The notes under the pieces are model-generated. The model searched no databases. It was not told the DNA's origin and saw only the letters and a program-made list of their open reading frames with translations. A stretch of DNA of 64,000 nt from Asterella californica. Its lineage: Eukaryota > Streptophyta > Marchantiopsida > Marchantiales > Aytoniaceae. Location of the stretch: NCBI GenBank assembly GCA_036924285.1, contig JAYKYS010000001.1, positions 33,603,501 to 33,667,500 of the forward strand. Reading direction: 5' to 3'. This document shows positions 32,107-43,553 of this stretch, one piece after another. The translations under genes and the position numbers were made by a program. Within the stretch, counting starts at the first letter, position 1. Each line of letters starts with the position of its first letter.

Positions 32107-33488
32107 TACGATGGGGAACTTCTATCTCCGTATATAAAGTCAACCTGTCAATCAATATAGTAGTTGTGATTACCGAGAGTTGAATGAGTTGAATGCTGCA
32201 GGAGTACTTCAAGTACGTCAGTCCAAAGTCCACTCTCCCAGTATTGGCCAATAGGTCTCCAAATTCCAGATAAGAGTCAAACAGACCGTGACTTTAGTCT
32301 TCATCATTGACATGTGCCCTTGTTCATCTGCCACGAATCTTTTGTCAACTAGACTTGATGCTGGATAGTGATTTGTACAGGCCACGTCCGCTTTTGCACA
32401 GTCGGATACTCTGGAAAGCACTGAATATGGGAGTAAAAATAGTGTATGATGATTACGATGAGGATTTGAGGCCGGATTGCGCGCTGATTAAACCCCGACG
32501 TACTCTACTGCTATTCAAATTCGCTATAACTCTGATCCTTTTTGGTATATTGGTATAGTTCGCTAATTTTGCTCCACATAACACTGATGACAACACTAAA
32601 CAAAGAGATTTTCTTTGTTTAGTGATATCACGAACATTTCTTCTAGACTTTCGGGATAACTCCACTTGGTATTTAGAGGAGTTCTCTAGTATGGCCTCGA
32701 ATGGAAGTGCAAGTTCGCAATTTCCAAAACTTTAATTCTTTAAGTATCAAATTTGAATAAGAATACGGTACTATATCAGGAAGTTGATGCTATCGTGGAA
32801 AAGATGTTTACCATACTGCATTAACGTTCGTTACTAAATCGAATAGTTCCTGAAAATACTGAAAGTGGAACTAAAATCAAAATATGTGGAGCGAATACGA
32901 GCAAAAAGAAAGGGTCAGGTGCCTGTAGTGAATGATCCGAACTCATTCGCTCATTATAGACTGGCGCGGCCGAAATTAGTGAATCCGAACTCATTCGCTA
33001 GTGTACACTTTACAGTAGTCCTCATGTACAATTCTATGTATATTCGCTCTTTGTAGACTGGCGCGGCCGAAATTTAGCTACAGAAAAATATGCTATGGTT
33101 TTCTGCAAGCATGACAGCAAGGATTTTTTAGAAGAAAATGTAGACAATACAACTGGCTGTAGGGGGAACTCTCACATTTTTCTTCTGTATTTCCAAGACA
33201 TTTCAGTTATTTTGTTACTGAGGATTACTGCTCATCCTGATGAAGGTTGGCATGGAGAACACCGTTCCGAAGTTTTAACTGGTTAAAATCCTCCATAATG
33301 ACGTTCAACTAACAACCTAAATTAGTCCAAACGGCTTTAATGTTCCTGACACGTCGTTCGGTGAACCTGTTTGGAAGTTGGGCTTCAGCCGCCACTCTTC
33401 ACCCTCACCTCTCGCGCTGTGTATCCATCCGGTGGCTATTCATTGCGTCGCGTGTTCACATTGCCGCTGTGTGTATCCATTCGAACGG

Positions 33489-33496
33489 TATATAAA
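33489..33496 (+). promoter_or_regulatory. TATA box of the lipid-transfer-protein gene 1
   Basis: TATATAAA, 93 bp upstream of the ATG, followed by CCGGGGCTGCCGCT, which is conserved in the same position at 43,450. Further up, both copies share CTGACACGTCGTT, which contains an ABRE-like CACGTC core. Confidence 0.7.
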
Positions 33497-33589
33497 CCGG
33501 GGCTGCCGCTCGAAGCGTCATTCTACTCACGATATCTTCTGCACCTCGCGTCTACTACTTCTTGATCATTTCCGCGAGCATTGACCATC

Positions 33590-34190
33590 ATGGCTTTAAA
33601 GGTAGCTGCAGTGTGTTTGCTTCTCATGATCGTAGTCTCCACGGTGGATGCGCAGTGCAACAAGCTCCAGTTCCAGGACTGCCTCAAGTATACAGCCAGG
33701 GGCAAGTCACTTCCGCCACGAAACTCTGATTGTTGCTCCAAGGTTCGAGGGACTTCGGATCAGAACTGCCTTTGCAGCCTCGCGATGACTCCATCCAGTC
33801 CTCCCCTCTATACCATTGACTTCGACCAGGTGCTGAAGTTCCCGAAAGCATGCGGGAAATCTATTCCTGCAGGTACCAGGTGCAATGGTAAGCATCTTAT
33901 GCCATCGTGTGTGAACTTGTTAGAACCAGCGTTTGAGCTCGAGTTTTCAGCTGCAATTTATTACTGTACGTTCACGAGCCCATGCAATTCAACGCCTCAC
34001 GAGCCGTGTGGTCTATGACGATCTCAGTAGTCGGTTTATAGCCCCGAGTATCGATTGTTTGCCGTGCATTTCACTCCGCATCTGTGTATTGGTTTTTCGA
34101 ACAGGAGTCTGACCACCATCTCATGATCAAACCGTCTGTGCTGTACACTGACTCCGCGTTACTGTCGCAGGCAAACCCGTCCCTGTCTGA
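33590..34190 (+). CDS. Non-specific lipid-transfer protein, gene 1 (two exons)
   Basis: Small secreted lipid-binding protein of the plant nsLTP/prolamin superfamily, expected in the apoplast or cell wall. Exon 1 is 33,590-33,887 and ends AATG before GTAAGC; exon 2 is 34,171-34,190 after TGTCGCAG and encodes KPVPV and TGA, the intron splitting a Gly codon. The product is 105 residues: signal peptide MALKVAAVCLLLMIVV to about residue 21, then eight cysteines at 23, 31, 48, 49, 60, 62, 88 and 98, the C...C...CC...CXC...C...C pattern that forms four disulfides around a lipid cavity. ATG 33,590 is preferred because homology to the other copies starts there. Retaining the intron would give a longer, unrelated tail. 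No GPI-anchor tail is present. Lipid ligand and role (cuticle, defence or stress) are not shown by the sequence. Confidence 0.85.
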
Positions 34191-35110
34191 GCTGGAGCAA
34201 TGCAGAATGGTGGATACTGCACGCCCCTCGAATTCAAGGGCCCGTAGAGATAGTAAAGCAGAGGTCAGGGAATGTTTGAAGTCATTGTACCGTGTTCTCT
34301 TCCTGATATAAAGGATTTACTTTACTTACCTGATCACATGTAGAAGTCTCCAGTCCGAGGAATGTTACTGATTAGGAAATGTTATAAGCGTTGAAGCAAC
34401 TGAGGACATACTTGGTCAGCATAGGAAGTGTCTTCTGTGTGACCGGGTTATGGGATTTTTTATATATGATTTTGACTTTAACAGGTATACTACTGTCCGG
34501 TATGCGAAGCAGGAAGATGATATGCGTTAATCTGTGTTGAGGACCAGTATTGCCACGGTTAGAATTGACGCGTGTAAAGTGAGTAAAGTTTAGAATGGAG
34601 ACCTAAATATCCTCGTTGCTGATGAAAAGTCTAGGTCGAAAGTTTAAAAAGGAGTAGTTAATCTATCCACTAAACGAAAGAACTTTTCATCTGTAAGGCT
34701 AAAGGCGGAAAAAAAGCAGGCAGAGTTTCCTAAAAAAAAACCGAAGTTTCATCTGCAATGAAAGAACCGTAATGCGCAGAACGTGGAGCAACAATTGCTA
34801 TGATCGGGTTTTTTCTCCGGGCTTATACGACCGAAGATCGGAATTTGTCAATTATCGTACTTCCGGCTTGACACTTTGCAAATCATCATAGTTTTAGCTT
34901 CCAAAAAAAGGCGCTTCAAACAAATTTCGACGTTCATACGTTCAGTGCGTACCCGGATTTTCACGATAATACCATGAGGTCACAATGGTTTCAGACCCGT
35001 TCCATGTGAGAAGCTTTACATCAGTTATTTGCATTCGTTCCCCACTCGATCTGCGATAGCATTATGTGTTTAAGAACCTCCAGCATATGATTAGTTTGCA
35101 TTTAAATTTA

Positions 35111-35515
35111 GATTGGTTGTTACAAGATTAGTTTACTTTTGATTTGTATTTCCATACGGAGATCAGTGAGTATTTATGTATTACGTGAAGATAGATTGTG
35201 CTCTTTTTTATCACAGAATCCAAACACTTTTCGTAAATGAGTTAAAATACTGCTTAGGACATCGAACATTCACGAAGATTTTCACGATCATCTCAAATTC
35301 TCTTGCTATAAGAAGGTTAAGTTGTTGACATGCTGAAACTCTCGGTTAGTCCACACGAGAAAGCAAGAGGAAAAGTATACTCCTTGTCTTGGAGGCGGTG
35401 AAACGTAACAAAAAATGTCTGAAGGGAAGTGAAACTTCATTATATCTCAAGCTGACGGGCGAATTCCAATTTCACTTCGGGTTTAAGCGAACCAAAATTT
35501 CACTACGGTACTATG
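35111..35515. other. Spacer, no gene recognised
   Basis: Between the end of duplication unit A and the inverted gene copy. AT-rich, without coding features. Confidence 0.4.
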
Positions 35516-35609
35516 TTAATATATATCTGTATCGTCTGCTCTATCGTCGGTAGAGTCGGGTATTGGCGAATGCTGCGCAACATCCACTTTTAAACACGTT
35601 CCATTCATC

Positions 35610-36167
35610 TCAAACTGGGACCGATTTCCCTGCAGAAAACCGCGAAGTCAGTACAGTACAGCATAGAGGGGTCGAGAATGCTGTCATATTCCACTTCAGA
35701 ACAGCTATGAACAGCTATAACCCTGATCGGAATGGAATGAGCGGCAAACAATCCATACTCAAGCACAATGAATACCGAGGCACGTGGGACGTTACATAAG
35801 CGTGGCACAGTCGAATACTAAGTGGCAGCTGAAAACTTCATAACACCACTGTGACAGAAATGGAAGAGATTAATGAGTTGCTTACCATTGCAGGAACAGA
35901 TTTCCCGCATGCTTTGGGGAATTTCAAAACCTGGTCGAAGTCGATGGTATAGAGGGGAGGACTGGAAGGTGTCATCGCCAGACTGCACAGGCAGCTCTGA
36001 ACCGAAGTACCACGCACTTTCGTGCAACATACAGAGTTTCGTGGCGGAAGTGACTTGCCCCTGCCGGTATACTTGAGACAATCCTGGAACTGAAGTTTGT
36101 TGCACTGCGCATCCACACTGCAAACTACAATCATGAGAAGCAAACACACTGCAGCCTTCAACGCCAT
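35610..36167 (-). pseudogene. Non-specific lipid-transfer protein, inverted copy 2, eighth Cys lost
   Basis: Exon 1 runs from the ATG at 36,167 to 35,886 (94 codons, MALKAAVCLLLMIVV signal peptide, seven cysteines at 22, 30, 47, 48, 59, 61, 87), ending at a GTAAGC donor. Relative to the other copies 13 bp are missing between two TGCA repeats just before the donor, removing the last cysteine (TRC) and shifting phase. A recognisable exon 2 follows CTGCAG at 35,629-35,610 (would encode KSVPV in the old phase). With the normal splice sites the new phase instead runs on to a TAA at 35,516, adding about 38 residues that include one Cys. The TATA box of the other copies is replaced by CTTACAAAAG. 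Probably a pseudogene; a variant seven-plus-one Cys protein is a less likely alternative. Confidence 0.7.
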
Positions 36168-36410
36168 GATCGGTACTCTCTGGAGTGCTCGAAGGGTTCT
36201 GAGAGAGGCGAATAGTAGAAGCGAAGTGATGAATGGTGGATGTGAGCTTGAAATCAGTGGCTTTTGTAAGATTAACGGCTGGATACACACAACGAGAGTT
36301 GAGAGGCCTTTTTCTGTGTGCAAGGCCGAAGAAGAACCCGTAGCTTCATCCCAGGCCGTGTCAGGAACATTAAAGCACCTTAGACAAGTTTAGATGATTA
36401 GTTGAAACAG
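36168..36410 (-). promoter_or_regulatory. Upstream region of inverted lipid-transfer-protein copy 2
   Basis: Reading the minus strand, CTTTAATGTTCCTGACACG matches the upstream region of gene 1 (33,333-33,352), so the duplicated block extends to about 36,410. The TATATAAA element is not conserved. Confidence 0.55.
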
Positions 36411-36962
36411 AAGATTTCCCCATCGGGCACCTTCTCAGGGACGCTTGATTCCCTTTTGGGGGTGGGCAGTAGACGCCTCCTTGTCTTTTCTTCTCTTCTG
36501 TGGTTTCTCTCGCGCTCCCGGCGGCTCCACTGGTCAGCAAAGTGGCACGCGGGCCAGGCTCGCCGCTGTTGTTTGAGGAGAAAAAGGAAGATTTTCGCAA
36601 GTGCAAACTTCTGACGGGACGACAGTTATGGTCAAAGGGACCTTTTGGAGGGAACGCTGTCTGGAGTCTGAACAATAAGCTACGTGAGGTCGCCTTCCCT
36701 CATTCTCTTGGGCAAAAACAGACAAGAAGAAAACTAGTTGCTTCGTAGTTGAACTACGGGCGAATGCCTCTGGTTACTGTTCGGTAAAGCGGAGAAAGTG
36801 AATAGCATGGGAGTAACTCATCATACTTATAGATAAAATGCAACATGAACTTCTGGGGAACTTTCTTTTTCTTTTACACGAGAAATGAAAACGTTTATTG
36901 AAGTCGAAGGCGCAAGAAAGAAAGAGAGAGCCTCATCACAAGTGGGTCCCAGGCAAAACACG
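36411..36962. other. Unassigned, possibly 3' part of LINE fragment 2
   Basis: Includes a GC-richer stretch around 36,420-36,600 with no recognisable domain. The boundary with the LINE fragment that follows is not defined. Confidence 0.35.
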
Positions 36963-37611
36963 TTAAGTTTCACCCGCAGGAAACCAAAACGCGATCCCAG
37001 CTACTCCTAGAGCTATGTCAGAAAGACCGTCAAAGTGGAGCCACACTCCTCGATTTTCAGCTAGTGTACCATTTGCCGTTACCAACTTAGCGAAGTGAGG
37101 TTTGAGGGCTAGAGAAACTCCTCCTTTGCCTGCTAGGACATTCTGATTTCGAGCAGCGTGTACTCCATCAGCAGCTGGGGTGGAGTAGAATATTCCTGCC
37201 AGCCAGATCTGATTTGGGAGAAATGGAACCCCTTTTAGTCTCAGCTTGTGTTCTTGAATACACAAGATGTCCGGCTTTTTGGACAATTGTCCCAAATATT
37301 CTATCACCCTGACCCTTGCTCCTGTGGTGGTGAGTCCTCGAACATTGTACATAACGCAATGCAATTCCATTGTACTACTGTGGCGGGAGAGAAGGGCGTT
37401 TGGGTCGATACCTTTTATAAATTGATGCAGTGGGTAATACTGTCTCTGGGCCCTCCTTCCGTTTCGTACCTTGGTTGGTTCTTGTGCTGGTGTTGCTTTG
37501 TGAAGTGTCTTGGGTTAAGGTGGCACGTGCTTGCTCTCGTGCCTCCTCGATTCCCTTGACTTGCTTCTTTGCAGCAGTCACCTTACTGCTAGTCCTTGCC
37601 GTGAAGGACAC

Positions 37612-38171
37612 TACAGTGATGTCACATATTAGCAAACTAATGCGCACTTAATTAAGAGCTGAGTGTGCGACGGGGAGCTGTCTGCTATTTTTTAAACTTC
37701 GAAGGAAGAGGTTTTTTTCTACAGTGATGTCACAGATTAGCAAACTAATGCGTACTTAATTAAGAGCCGAGCGTTTGACGGGGAGCTGCCAGCGCGTGCG
37801 ACGGAGAGCTGCCCGCTATTTCCTAAACCTCGAAGGAAGGGGTTTTTTTTCTAAGACATTGACCTAAGCCTGCTGTCGGAGATCGCACAGTAGTGCTCCA
37901 AGGATCCTAAGGCCGTGGCCTGCGGCCGCAGTGTCAAAATGAACGTTGAGAGGATTGAACCCAAGACCTCATGGTCCTACTCCCGAACTCTCACCACCAC
38001 GCTGCCACAAGGTGATGACAAGATCCTCTCCCGCACAATAATAAAGGAGTCCAATTCGATCTCCACACCTCCTGTCCGAATTTCTCTCTTGCCTACCAGG
38101 ATTTGCGCATGCTACAATTAAGCTGACACGAGGGACGCAACATTAATTTGCTAATCTGTGACATCACTGTA
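37612..38171. mobile_element. MITE-like element with TA flanks inserted in LINE fragment 2
   Basis: The right end reads GCTAATCTGTGACATCACTG-TA (TA at 38,170-38,171). Its reverse complement CAGTGATGTCACAGATTAGC occurs next to TA at 37,720 and, with one change, next to TA at 37,612. The element is therefore 448 bp (37,722-38,169), or 556 bp counting a 108-bp duplication of its left end. TA target sites and inverted termini suit a Tc1/mariner-type MITE. No transposase is present. Confidence 0.6.
37930..38010 (-). mobile_element. tRNA-derived SINE-like segment inside the MITE
   Basis: On the minus strand TGGCAGCGTGGTGGTGAGAG is followed at tRNA-like spacing by CTTGGGTTCAATCCTCTC. These resemble the A and B boxes of plant tRNA-derived SINE heads, and an A8 run lies further downstream (37,842-37,849 as T). 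It cannot be a functional tRNA because the arms do not close. Confidence 0.45.
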
Positions 38172-38861
38172 AGATTCACCGTGAAAAGTAGCCGTTTGGG
38201 ACAATGGATTGGAAAATTGATTACACTCTTGCTTGAGCAGTAATTGACTGTTGTTGGCAGTTATTGGTCTGCTGCTGTATGTCTTCTGACTTGTCTTCAG
38301 TAGTGACAACCTCTTGTTGTCGTTCTGTAGAGATGTGAGTAGAAAAGGAGCCTTCTACTAAAACTTCTGCTAGTGCGGTTGCAATCGCTTGTGGGTGCAT
38401 TGTCGGTTAATCTATCTCTTAGTTTTCGACGCAAAGGTGGGTTTCCGTCTCCTCCTCTCGCTGCAGGAAGATTGCCGGGTTGGCTTGATGTGAATGTGTA
38501 TGTTCTTGCTCGGAGTGTTGAACCTCTCTTTGAGGAGGATCTTCACGTACTTGCTTCTTCTGTGTCATTGAGTACCGAGCTTGGGTACAATCCTCCACTT
38601 TGGGCTTTGGTGAACCAGACTTGTATGCACCTTAGGTGAAGGCCTTCGTATTCCAGCTGCATGTGTCGATCCTCTCTTTTGATATTGACCTTGAGGTCGA
38701 TGATGTAGGTGGTGCGGGTAGTTTCTACTACCACTCTCAGTGTTGATGTGGTCTCATTGTTGATTAGTTGCGTGTGAAGTACAAGCCCAACTGACTGTAG
38801 TAGATAGTGAGCCAGATGATAGATCAGTTGTTGATCTTGTAGAACAGTACTGTGATAATCT

Positions 38862-39119
38862 TGTTGGAATACGTATATTATGAAAACATATATTCAGCAA
38901 CAGGTTCAAGATATTAGGTGGTGATCTTTCGTAAGGTCACCAAAGCCAAGACCTATACTATATTATTCTGACCCAAGGCCATTGTACATTAAGTAATTCA
39001 TTTGCTTGGTTCAGCTTACACTCTCTCTCAAGGAGCTCTCTCTCTCACATTCATACTGTCTTTATGTCGTGACATACAGTTTTACCTTAGTTTATTCTAG
39101 CACTAGTTCATTTCCAACA
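38862..39119 (+). repeat. 5' LTR of the copia element
   Basis: Starts TGTTGGAA and ends TTCCAACA, an 8-bp perfect terminal inverted repeat, with the primer-binding site immediately after. No second LTR was found in the window. Confidence 0.9.
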
Positions 39120-39131
39120 TGGTATCAGAGC
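39120..39131 (+). promoter_or_regulatory. Primer-binding site, initiator tRNA-Met type
   Basis: TGGTATCAGAGC, the standard plant copia primer-binding sequence, abutting the LTR. Confidence 0.9.
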
Positions 39132-39289
39132 TTCGCTTTGTTGATGCACTAGCACAATAGCATAGACATTAGATAGACGTTCGGTCCTAAGGTGTAAGCA
39201 GTTAGAGGATGCTTCAACCGCTACGAGGAGGACGCTCCACGCACTGTGATCATGTATCTTTGCTACCACAACTTAACAGTTCGAGTGAC

Positions 39290-40250
39290 CAACCTTACAG
39301 AATGTCTGCCCCTTTGACATCAAAGGCTAGGCGAAATTCGACGGCACTTACGGCACACTATGGAAGCACAAGACAACCTTGTGGCTCAAGGCTCATGATG
39401 TGCTCGACATCGTGGATGAGAATGCGTAAAGACTGCACGCCACGACACCCAGGGTACTACGCTATCCGTCCCTCCTCCTGCTATAGGACTCGGCAGTATC
39501 ATGGAATAGGACCAGCGTGACGTAAATGCACTCGCGGCAATCAATAAATGCTGCGAGAATAATGTGACAGGACACAAAATGTCTTGCACCACGTCGAACG
39601 AAGCATGAGACACCTTGACCAAGCACTTCGCTGGTCAAGATATGGTAACTAAGATGTATCTCAAAGAGAAGTTGCGGGTTCTAAAGATGAAACCCAATGA
39701 GACCGTTACTCAGCATGTCAACAACTTCAAGTCCCTCCTCCAATAGATGACTTCTGCTGGACTAGTAGTGGACAACGGGGAGGAAGTCCTCGGTTGATGG
39801 GCATCATGCCCAACAACTACCAGCTCTTTCTGCAAGCGATGAGAACTAGTCCAAATCTCTCACTGCATGACCTTATCACTTTTCTCATCCAAGAGGAAAT
39901 GATAGGCGTAAGCTATCGGTTGAGCATTCTACCGCTTTGTTCGTAAGACGCCGGCAAGGAGGACGCAACAACAATAACCGGCGCAACAATGGCAACAAAT
40001 GACAAAGGGATAATCAGCCACCGGAAAGATCACCAGATCCTAACGAGAAGTGTTTTCGATGTCACAAGATCAGACACTGCATCGCTGAGTGTCCGGACAA
40101 AGCCAGCAGCAACAATGATAATTCTAATGCAGCCAATCAGAATCAGCTATGACGCAACAACAATAACAATCGACGCTCGTCGAATAACAACAACACTCGT
40201 CGGATCTTGGTGACGCAATGCTTGTCTGCAGTCGTCCAGACAGCTGACCC
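39290..40250 (+). pseudogene. Copia gag with zinc knuckle
   Basis: Reading across frames gives KFDGTYGTLWKHKTTLWLKA and DTLTKHFAGQDMVTKMYLKE, then VLKMKPNETVTQHVNNFKS, the UBN2-type copia gag. A zinc knuckle CFRCHKIRHCIAEC (CX2CX4HX4C) lies at 40,051-40,092. Stops and frameshifts occur between these blocks, so it is not translatable. Confidence 0.75.
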
Positions 40251-40254
40251 TTAC

Positions 40255-42009
40255 TGATATGTGAACATGGGTGTCACACACCACGTGGCACACAATCGAC
40301 GACAGTTCGTCGTGTACTCATCTGTATCAGTCGAAAATATCGAGAACGATGCTATTCTATTCGGTGATAACAGAACCATCCTCGTTGTCGATTTTGGCAT
40401 GATGGAAGTATGCCTTCTCAACGGCGAGCATGTGAACATACGTGACGTCCTTCATGTGTCCGTCTTGCAGAAAAATCTATTTTCAGCTTGGCAGTTCGAC
40501 GTGAAAGACTGATGGTGCCTAAGCGGTAACGGACTCCGTCATCTCGAGGATAAATTTAGACAAGTGTTAGCTCTCTGTCCGACCGTTGATGATCTATACA
40601 TGCTCGGAGAATCAGTCCTGATCACTGACCATATAGCACTCGTTGTCTCAGCTGGAGGACTTCAATACTTCCTACTTTACCTCCAAGCCAAAGATCCGGA
40701 CCTCGACTACGAGCAAGATAACAATGCAGCCAACTGACTAGTGTCCACTCACTAATCACAACCTGCAAAGACTAAGCTTCCTATGGTCCAGATCCAACTC
40801 AGTCGCGCGGCAAGTGCACAGCCAAGAGGTAGAACACACACCCAATTTTCAGATATTTCCTCCTCTATTTACGGAGCAAACACACCGATCTGATATTCCA
40901 GCTCCATCTTTGACGGAGCCCGTGGACATGTAATGAAATTCTTTTTCTTTTTGAAAAAAATATATTTGAAAATTTAAATTAAAGTTTTTTCCCCCAGCCG
41001 ACCTTCCTCCCCTCGAACAGACCTGATGGCAACACCTTTTGACATTTTCCCCACCCGGACTCCATCTGCTGGCCTCCCTCCAAGTTTGAACGTGACCCTT
41101 AACCTGGAACCCACCGGCACGAGAATCTATGGGAGCACGGTGCGATCACTTCCATGGATCATGACTCCTGTCCTTCCCTCTCTCGTCTCAGAGATCACCC
41201 CTCATTTCCGGCTTACACCCCTAGTCTATTTTTCGACATGCCCGGCCCTTCCTCGCAGCTGTCCGTCAGGCACTTTGACCCCCTCACGATTCCTACCCCG
41301 TCCGACATGTTTCAGCAGCTGCTCGAGCATACCGGAGACATTCCTACTCACTTATCCAGCTCTCGGGACTCATTTCTCAATCTTTTTGACAATGATGTGG
41401 ACGAGGATGGCACGTCCTCAACTCTTCCCAGTTTCTTGGACTACCACTAAGGCTTTACATCAGACAGTCAGACTATTCCTCCGATGCCTCCTCGACCCTC
41501 CGCTCTCGTTACTACAACAGACGAAGTCTCCACCTTGTGACACCAACGGCTCGGTCACATCAACCACCACCGGGTGCACGAGCTGAGTCACCGCAAATAC
41601 GTTTCTGACCTCTCTTCTTTTCCACTCTCAGAGGATATCTTCCCTTGGCGTTGGTACACATTGATATAAATCGCCCCCTGCATCTTTTCTGGGTACGATC
41701 ATTTTATCATCTTTATTGATGACTACTCACGCTACACCGTCACTCGCTTTCTTTACTATAAGAGTGACTGTTTGCTACTTTCTGAGACTATTTTGCTTTG
41801 CTGAGCACGTCATTGGTCAATCTGTTATCAACTTGCGATCTGACAATGACGAGAAATATCGTTCAGCTGCTTTTGACACGTTCTGTCGTGAATGCGGCAT
41901 TCAGCGTCAGTTCACAGTCCTCTGTTCACCTCAGCAAAATGATGTTACTGAGTGTAAGAATCGTAGCTTGCTTGATGTTATACGCTCTATGCTTTTTACC
42001 TTGTGGTAA
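40255..42009 (+). pseudogene. Copia protease remnant and integrase
   Basis: After the zinc knuckle the protease position reads YVNMGVTHHVAHN, where an intact copia protease would have Asp-Ser-Gly, so the active-site Asp is gone. It continues with VCLLNGEHVNIRDVLHVSV. The pre-integrase motif RLGHINHHRVHEL lies near 41,550 and the core has LRSDNDEKYRSAAFDTFCRE and QQNDVTECKNRSLLDVIRSM near 41,835-42,000, equivalent to the second Asp and the Glu of the catalytic triad. It ends before any reverse transcriptase. Confidence 0.75.
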
Positions 42010-43449
42010 GCAGAACAAGAATATAGCTAGACCAGTTACTCAACTAGAAGCAACCTAGAGGACTGTAAATTGCCAGTCCGGTTAATCAAACACTATTCAC
42101 TAAAACAGGTGGATCGAGTTCATCATTCCTTGGAGATGGAGAAGGTAAATAACAGGATAAAAGGTCAACATGTCAATTAATATAGTAGTTGTGATTCCAG
42201 AGAATGAGTTAGATAGTGCAGGAGTACTTCAAGTTCGTCAGTCCACTCCCTCAGAACTAGCCACTAGGTCTCAGAAGTCCGGATAAGAGTCGGAACAAAC
42301 CGTGACTTTAGTCTTCATCATTGACATGTGTCCTGATTATCTGCCACGAATCTTCTGTCAACTACACTTGATGCTGCATAGTGATGTCACTGGAAAGCAG
42401 TGAAGATGGGAGTAAAATTAGTGTTGATGTGAAGATTTGAGACCTGATTGCGCGCTGATTAAACGTACTCTACTGCTATTCAAATTCGTTATACTCGAGT
42501 GGCGAAAACTAATTCTGATCCTTTTGGTATATTGATACAGTTCGCATTTTTGTTTCACATAATACTGATGACAACACTAAACCGGAAAATTTCTTTGTTT
42601 AGTGTTTTCATCAAATATATAATATAATTTTAGTATCCATTATTGCTCGAGGACGAACATTTTCCAGCATCTCGTGATAAATCCATTTGGTATTTACGGA
42701 GTTTGCTAGTATTGCCTCCCAGGTAAATCCAAGTTAGCTATTCCCAAAACATTAATTCTTTCAGTAGCGAATTTGAATAACAGTGCGGTACTGTATTCGG
42801 AAGTTGATGCTGTTGTGGAAAGGATGTTTACTGTACTGTATTAACTTTCGCTACTAAATTAAATGCTTTTCTGTAAATAGTGAAAGTGGAACCATAGTCA
42901 AAGTTTGTGGAGCGAAAAGACAAGAAAAACTAATATTTCAGTTGCCTGTAGTGAAGGGAGTATGCATCCTCACTCATTCTCTCTTTGTCGAATGGCGCGA
43001 AATCTAGCTTTAGGGTGCTAGTGGTTTGTTGCCAGCATGACAGCAAGGAATTTTCTTGAAGAAAAATGTGTACGTTACAGTGTGGGGGGATACTTCTCAC
43101 ATTCTTCTTCTGTCATTTCCAGAAACGTTCCAGTTCTTTTCTTACTGGGCCCTTCGGGTCCTTCTTTCCCTTGTAAAGCTTGATGGGGTCTTTCAATCCG
43201 TTGGCTACTCATTGGGTCGCGTGTTTACTTTCTTACTGCGGTTACTTTCTAACGAAGACTCAAATGCACAACACCATTTAGAAGTTTTAAGTGGTAAAAA
43301 TACTCCGTAATTATGTTCAACTAACAATCTAAACTAGTCCAAACGGCTTTACTGTTCCTGACACGTCGTTAGGTGAGGCTACTGGGAAAGTTGGGCTTCA
43401 GCCGCCACTCTTCGGCCTCACCCCTCGCTGTGTGTATCCATTTGAACGG

Positions 43450-43457
43450 TATATAAA
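43450..43457 (+). promoter_or_regulatory. TATA box of the lipid-transfer-protein gene 3
   Basis: TATATAAA, 96 bp before the ATG, in the conserved context GAACGGTATATAAACCGGGG shared with gene 1. CTGACACGTCGTTAGG, with an ABRE-like core, lies about 100 bp further upstream. Confidence 0.7.
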
Positions 43458-43553
43458 CCGGGGCTGCCGCTCCAAGTCTCATTATCCCTTCGATCACTTG
43501 TGCTCCTCACGTCTACTTCCACGGCTTGAGCACCTCCAAAAGCAGCGATCGTC

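Larger units (their letters stand above)
32107..35110 (+). repeat. Segmental duplication unit A (lipid-transfer-protein unit)
   Basis: Aligns in the same order and orientation with 42,148-45,150. Shared landmarks include TCAATATAGTAGTTGTGATT, GTGACTTTAGTCTTCATCAT, ATTGACATGTG, the gene itself, the 3' flank (GACATACTTGGTCAGC) and TTTCATCTGCAATG. Divergence is moderate, with many small indels. Within it, CTGGCGCGGCCGAAATT is duplicated at about 32,960 and 33,058, whereas unit B has one eroded copy. Confidence 0.8.
36963..38770 (-). mobile_element. LINE fragment 2 (ORF1 end and endonuclease start)
   Basis: On the minus strand, 38,734-38,543 encodes an ORF1-like segment (TYIIDLKVNIKREDRHMQLE, then YEGLHLRC), 37,647-37,375 the low-complexity ORF1 tail, and 37,370-36,963 the beginning of an AP endonuclease (MYNVRGLTTTGARVRVIEYL, PDILCIQEHKLRLKG). 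It is interrupted by the TA-flanked element at 37,612-38,171. The reverse transcriptase is missing. It is distinct from the LINE at 16,105-32,092. Confidence 0.7.
38862..42010 (+). mobile_element. Truncated Ty1/copia retrotransposon
   Basis: A 258-bp 5' LTR, an initiator tRNA-Met primer-binding site, degenerate gag and zinc knuckle, a protease remnant and an integrase domain. Sequence identifiable as copia stops soon after the integrase (about 42,010), just before duplication unit B, so reverse transcriptase, RNase H and the 3' LTR are missing. Many stops and frame changes throughout. Confidence 0.85.

Noticed and set aside
33590..34018. Single-exon lipid-transfer protein with a long tail
   Set aside because: A perfect GTAAGC donor and a conserved second exon (KPVPV, stop) in all copies support splicing.
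37930..38010. Genuine tRNA gene
   Set aside because: Only A- and B-box-like segments; acceptor and anticodon arms do not form.
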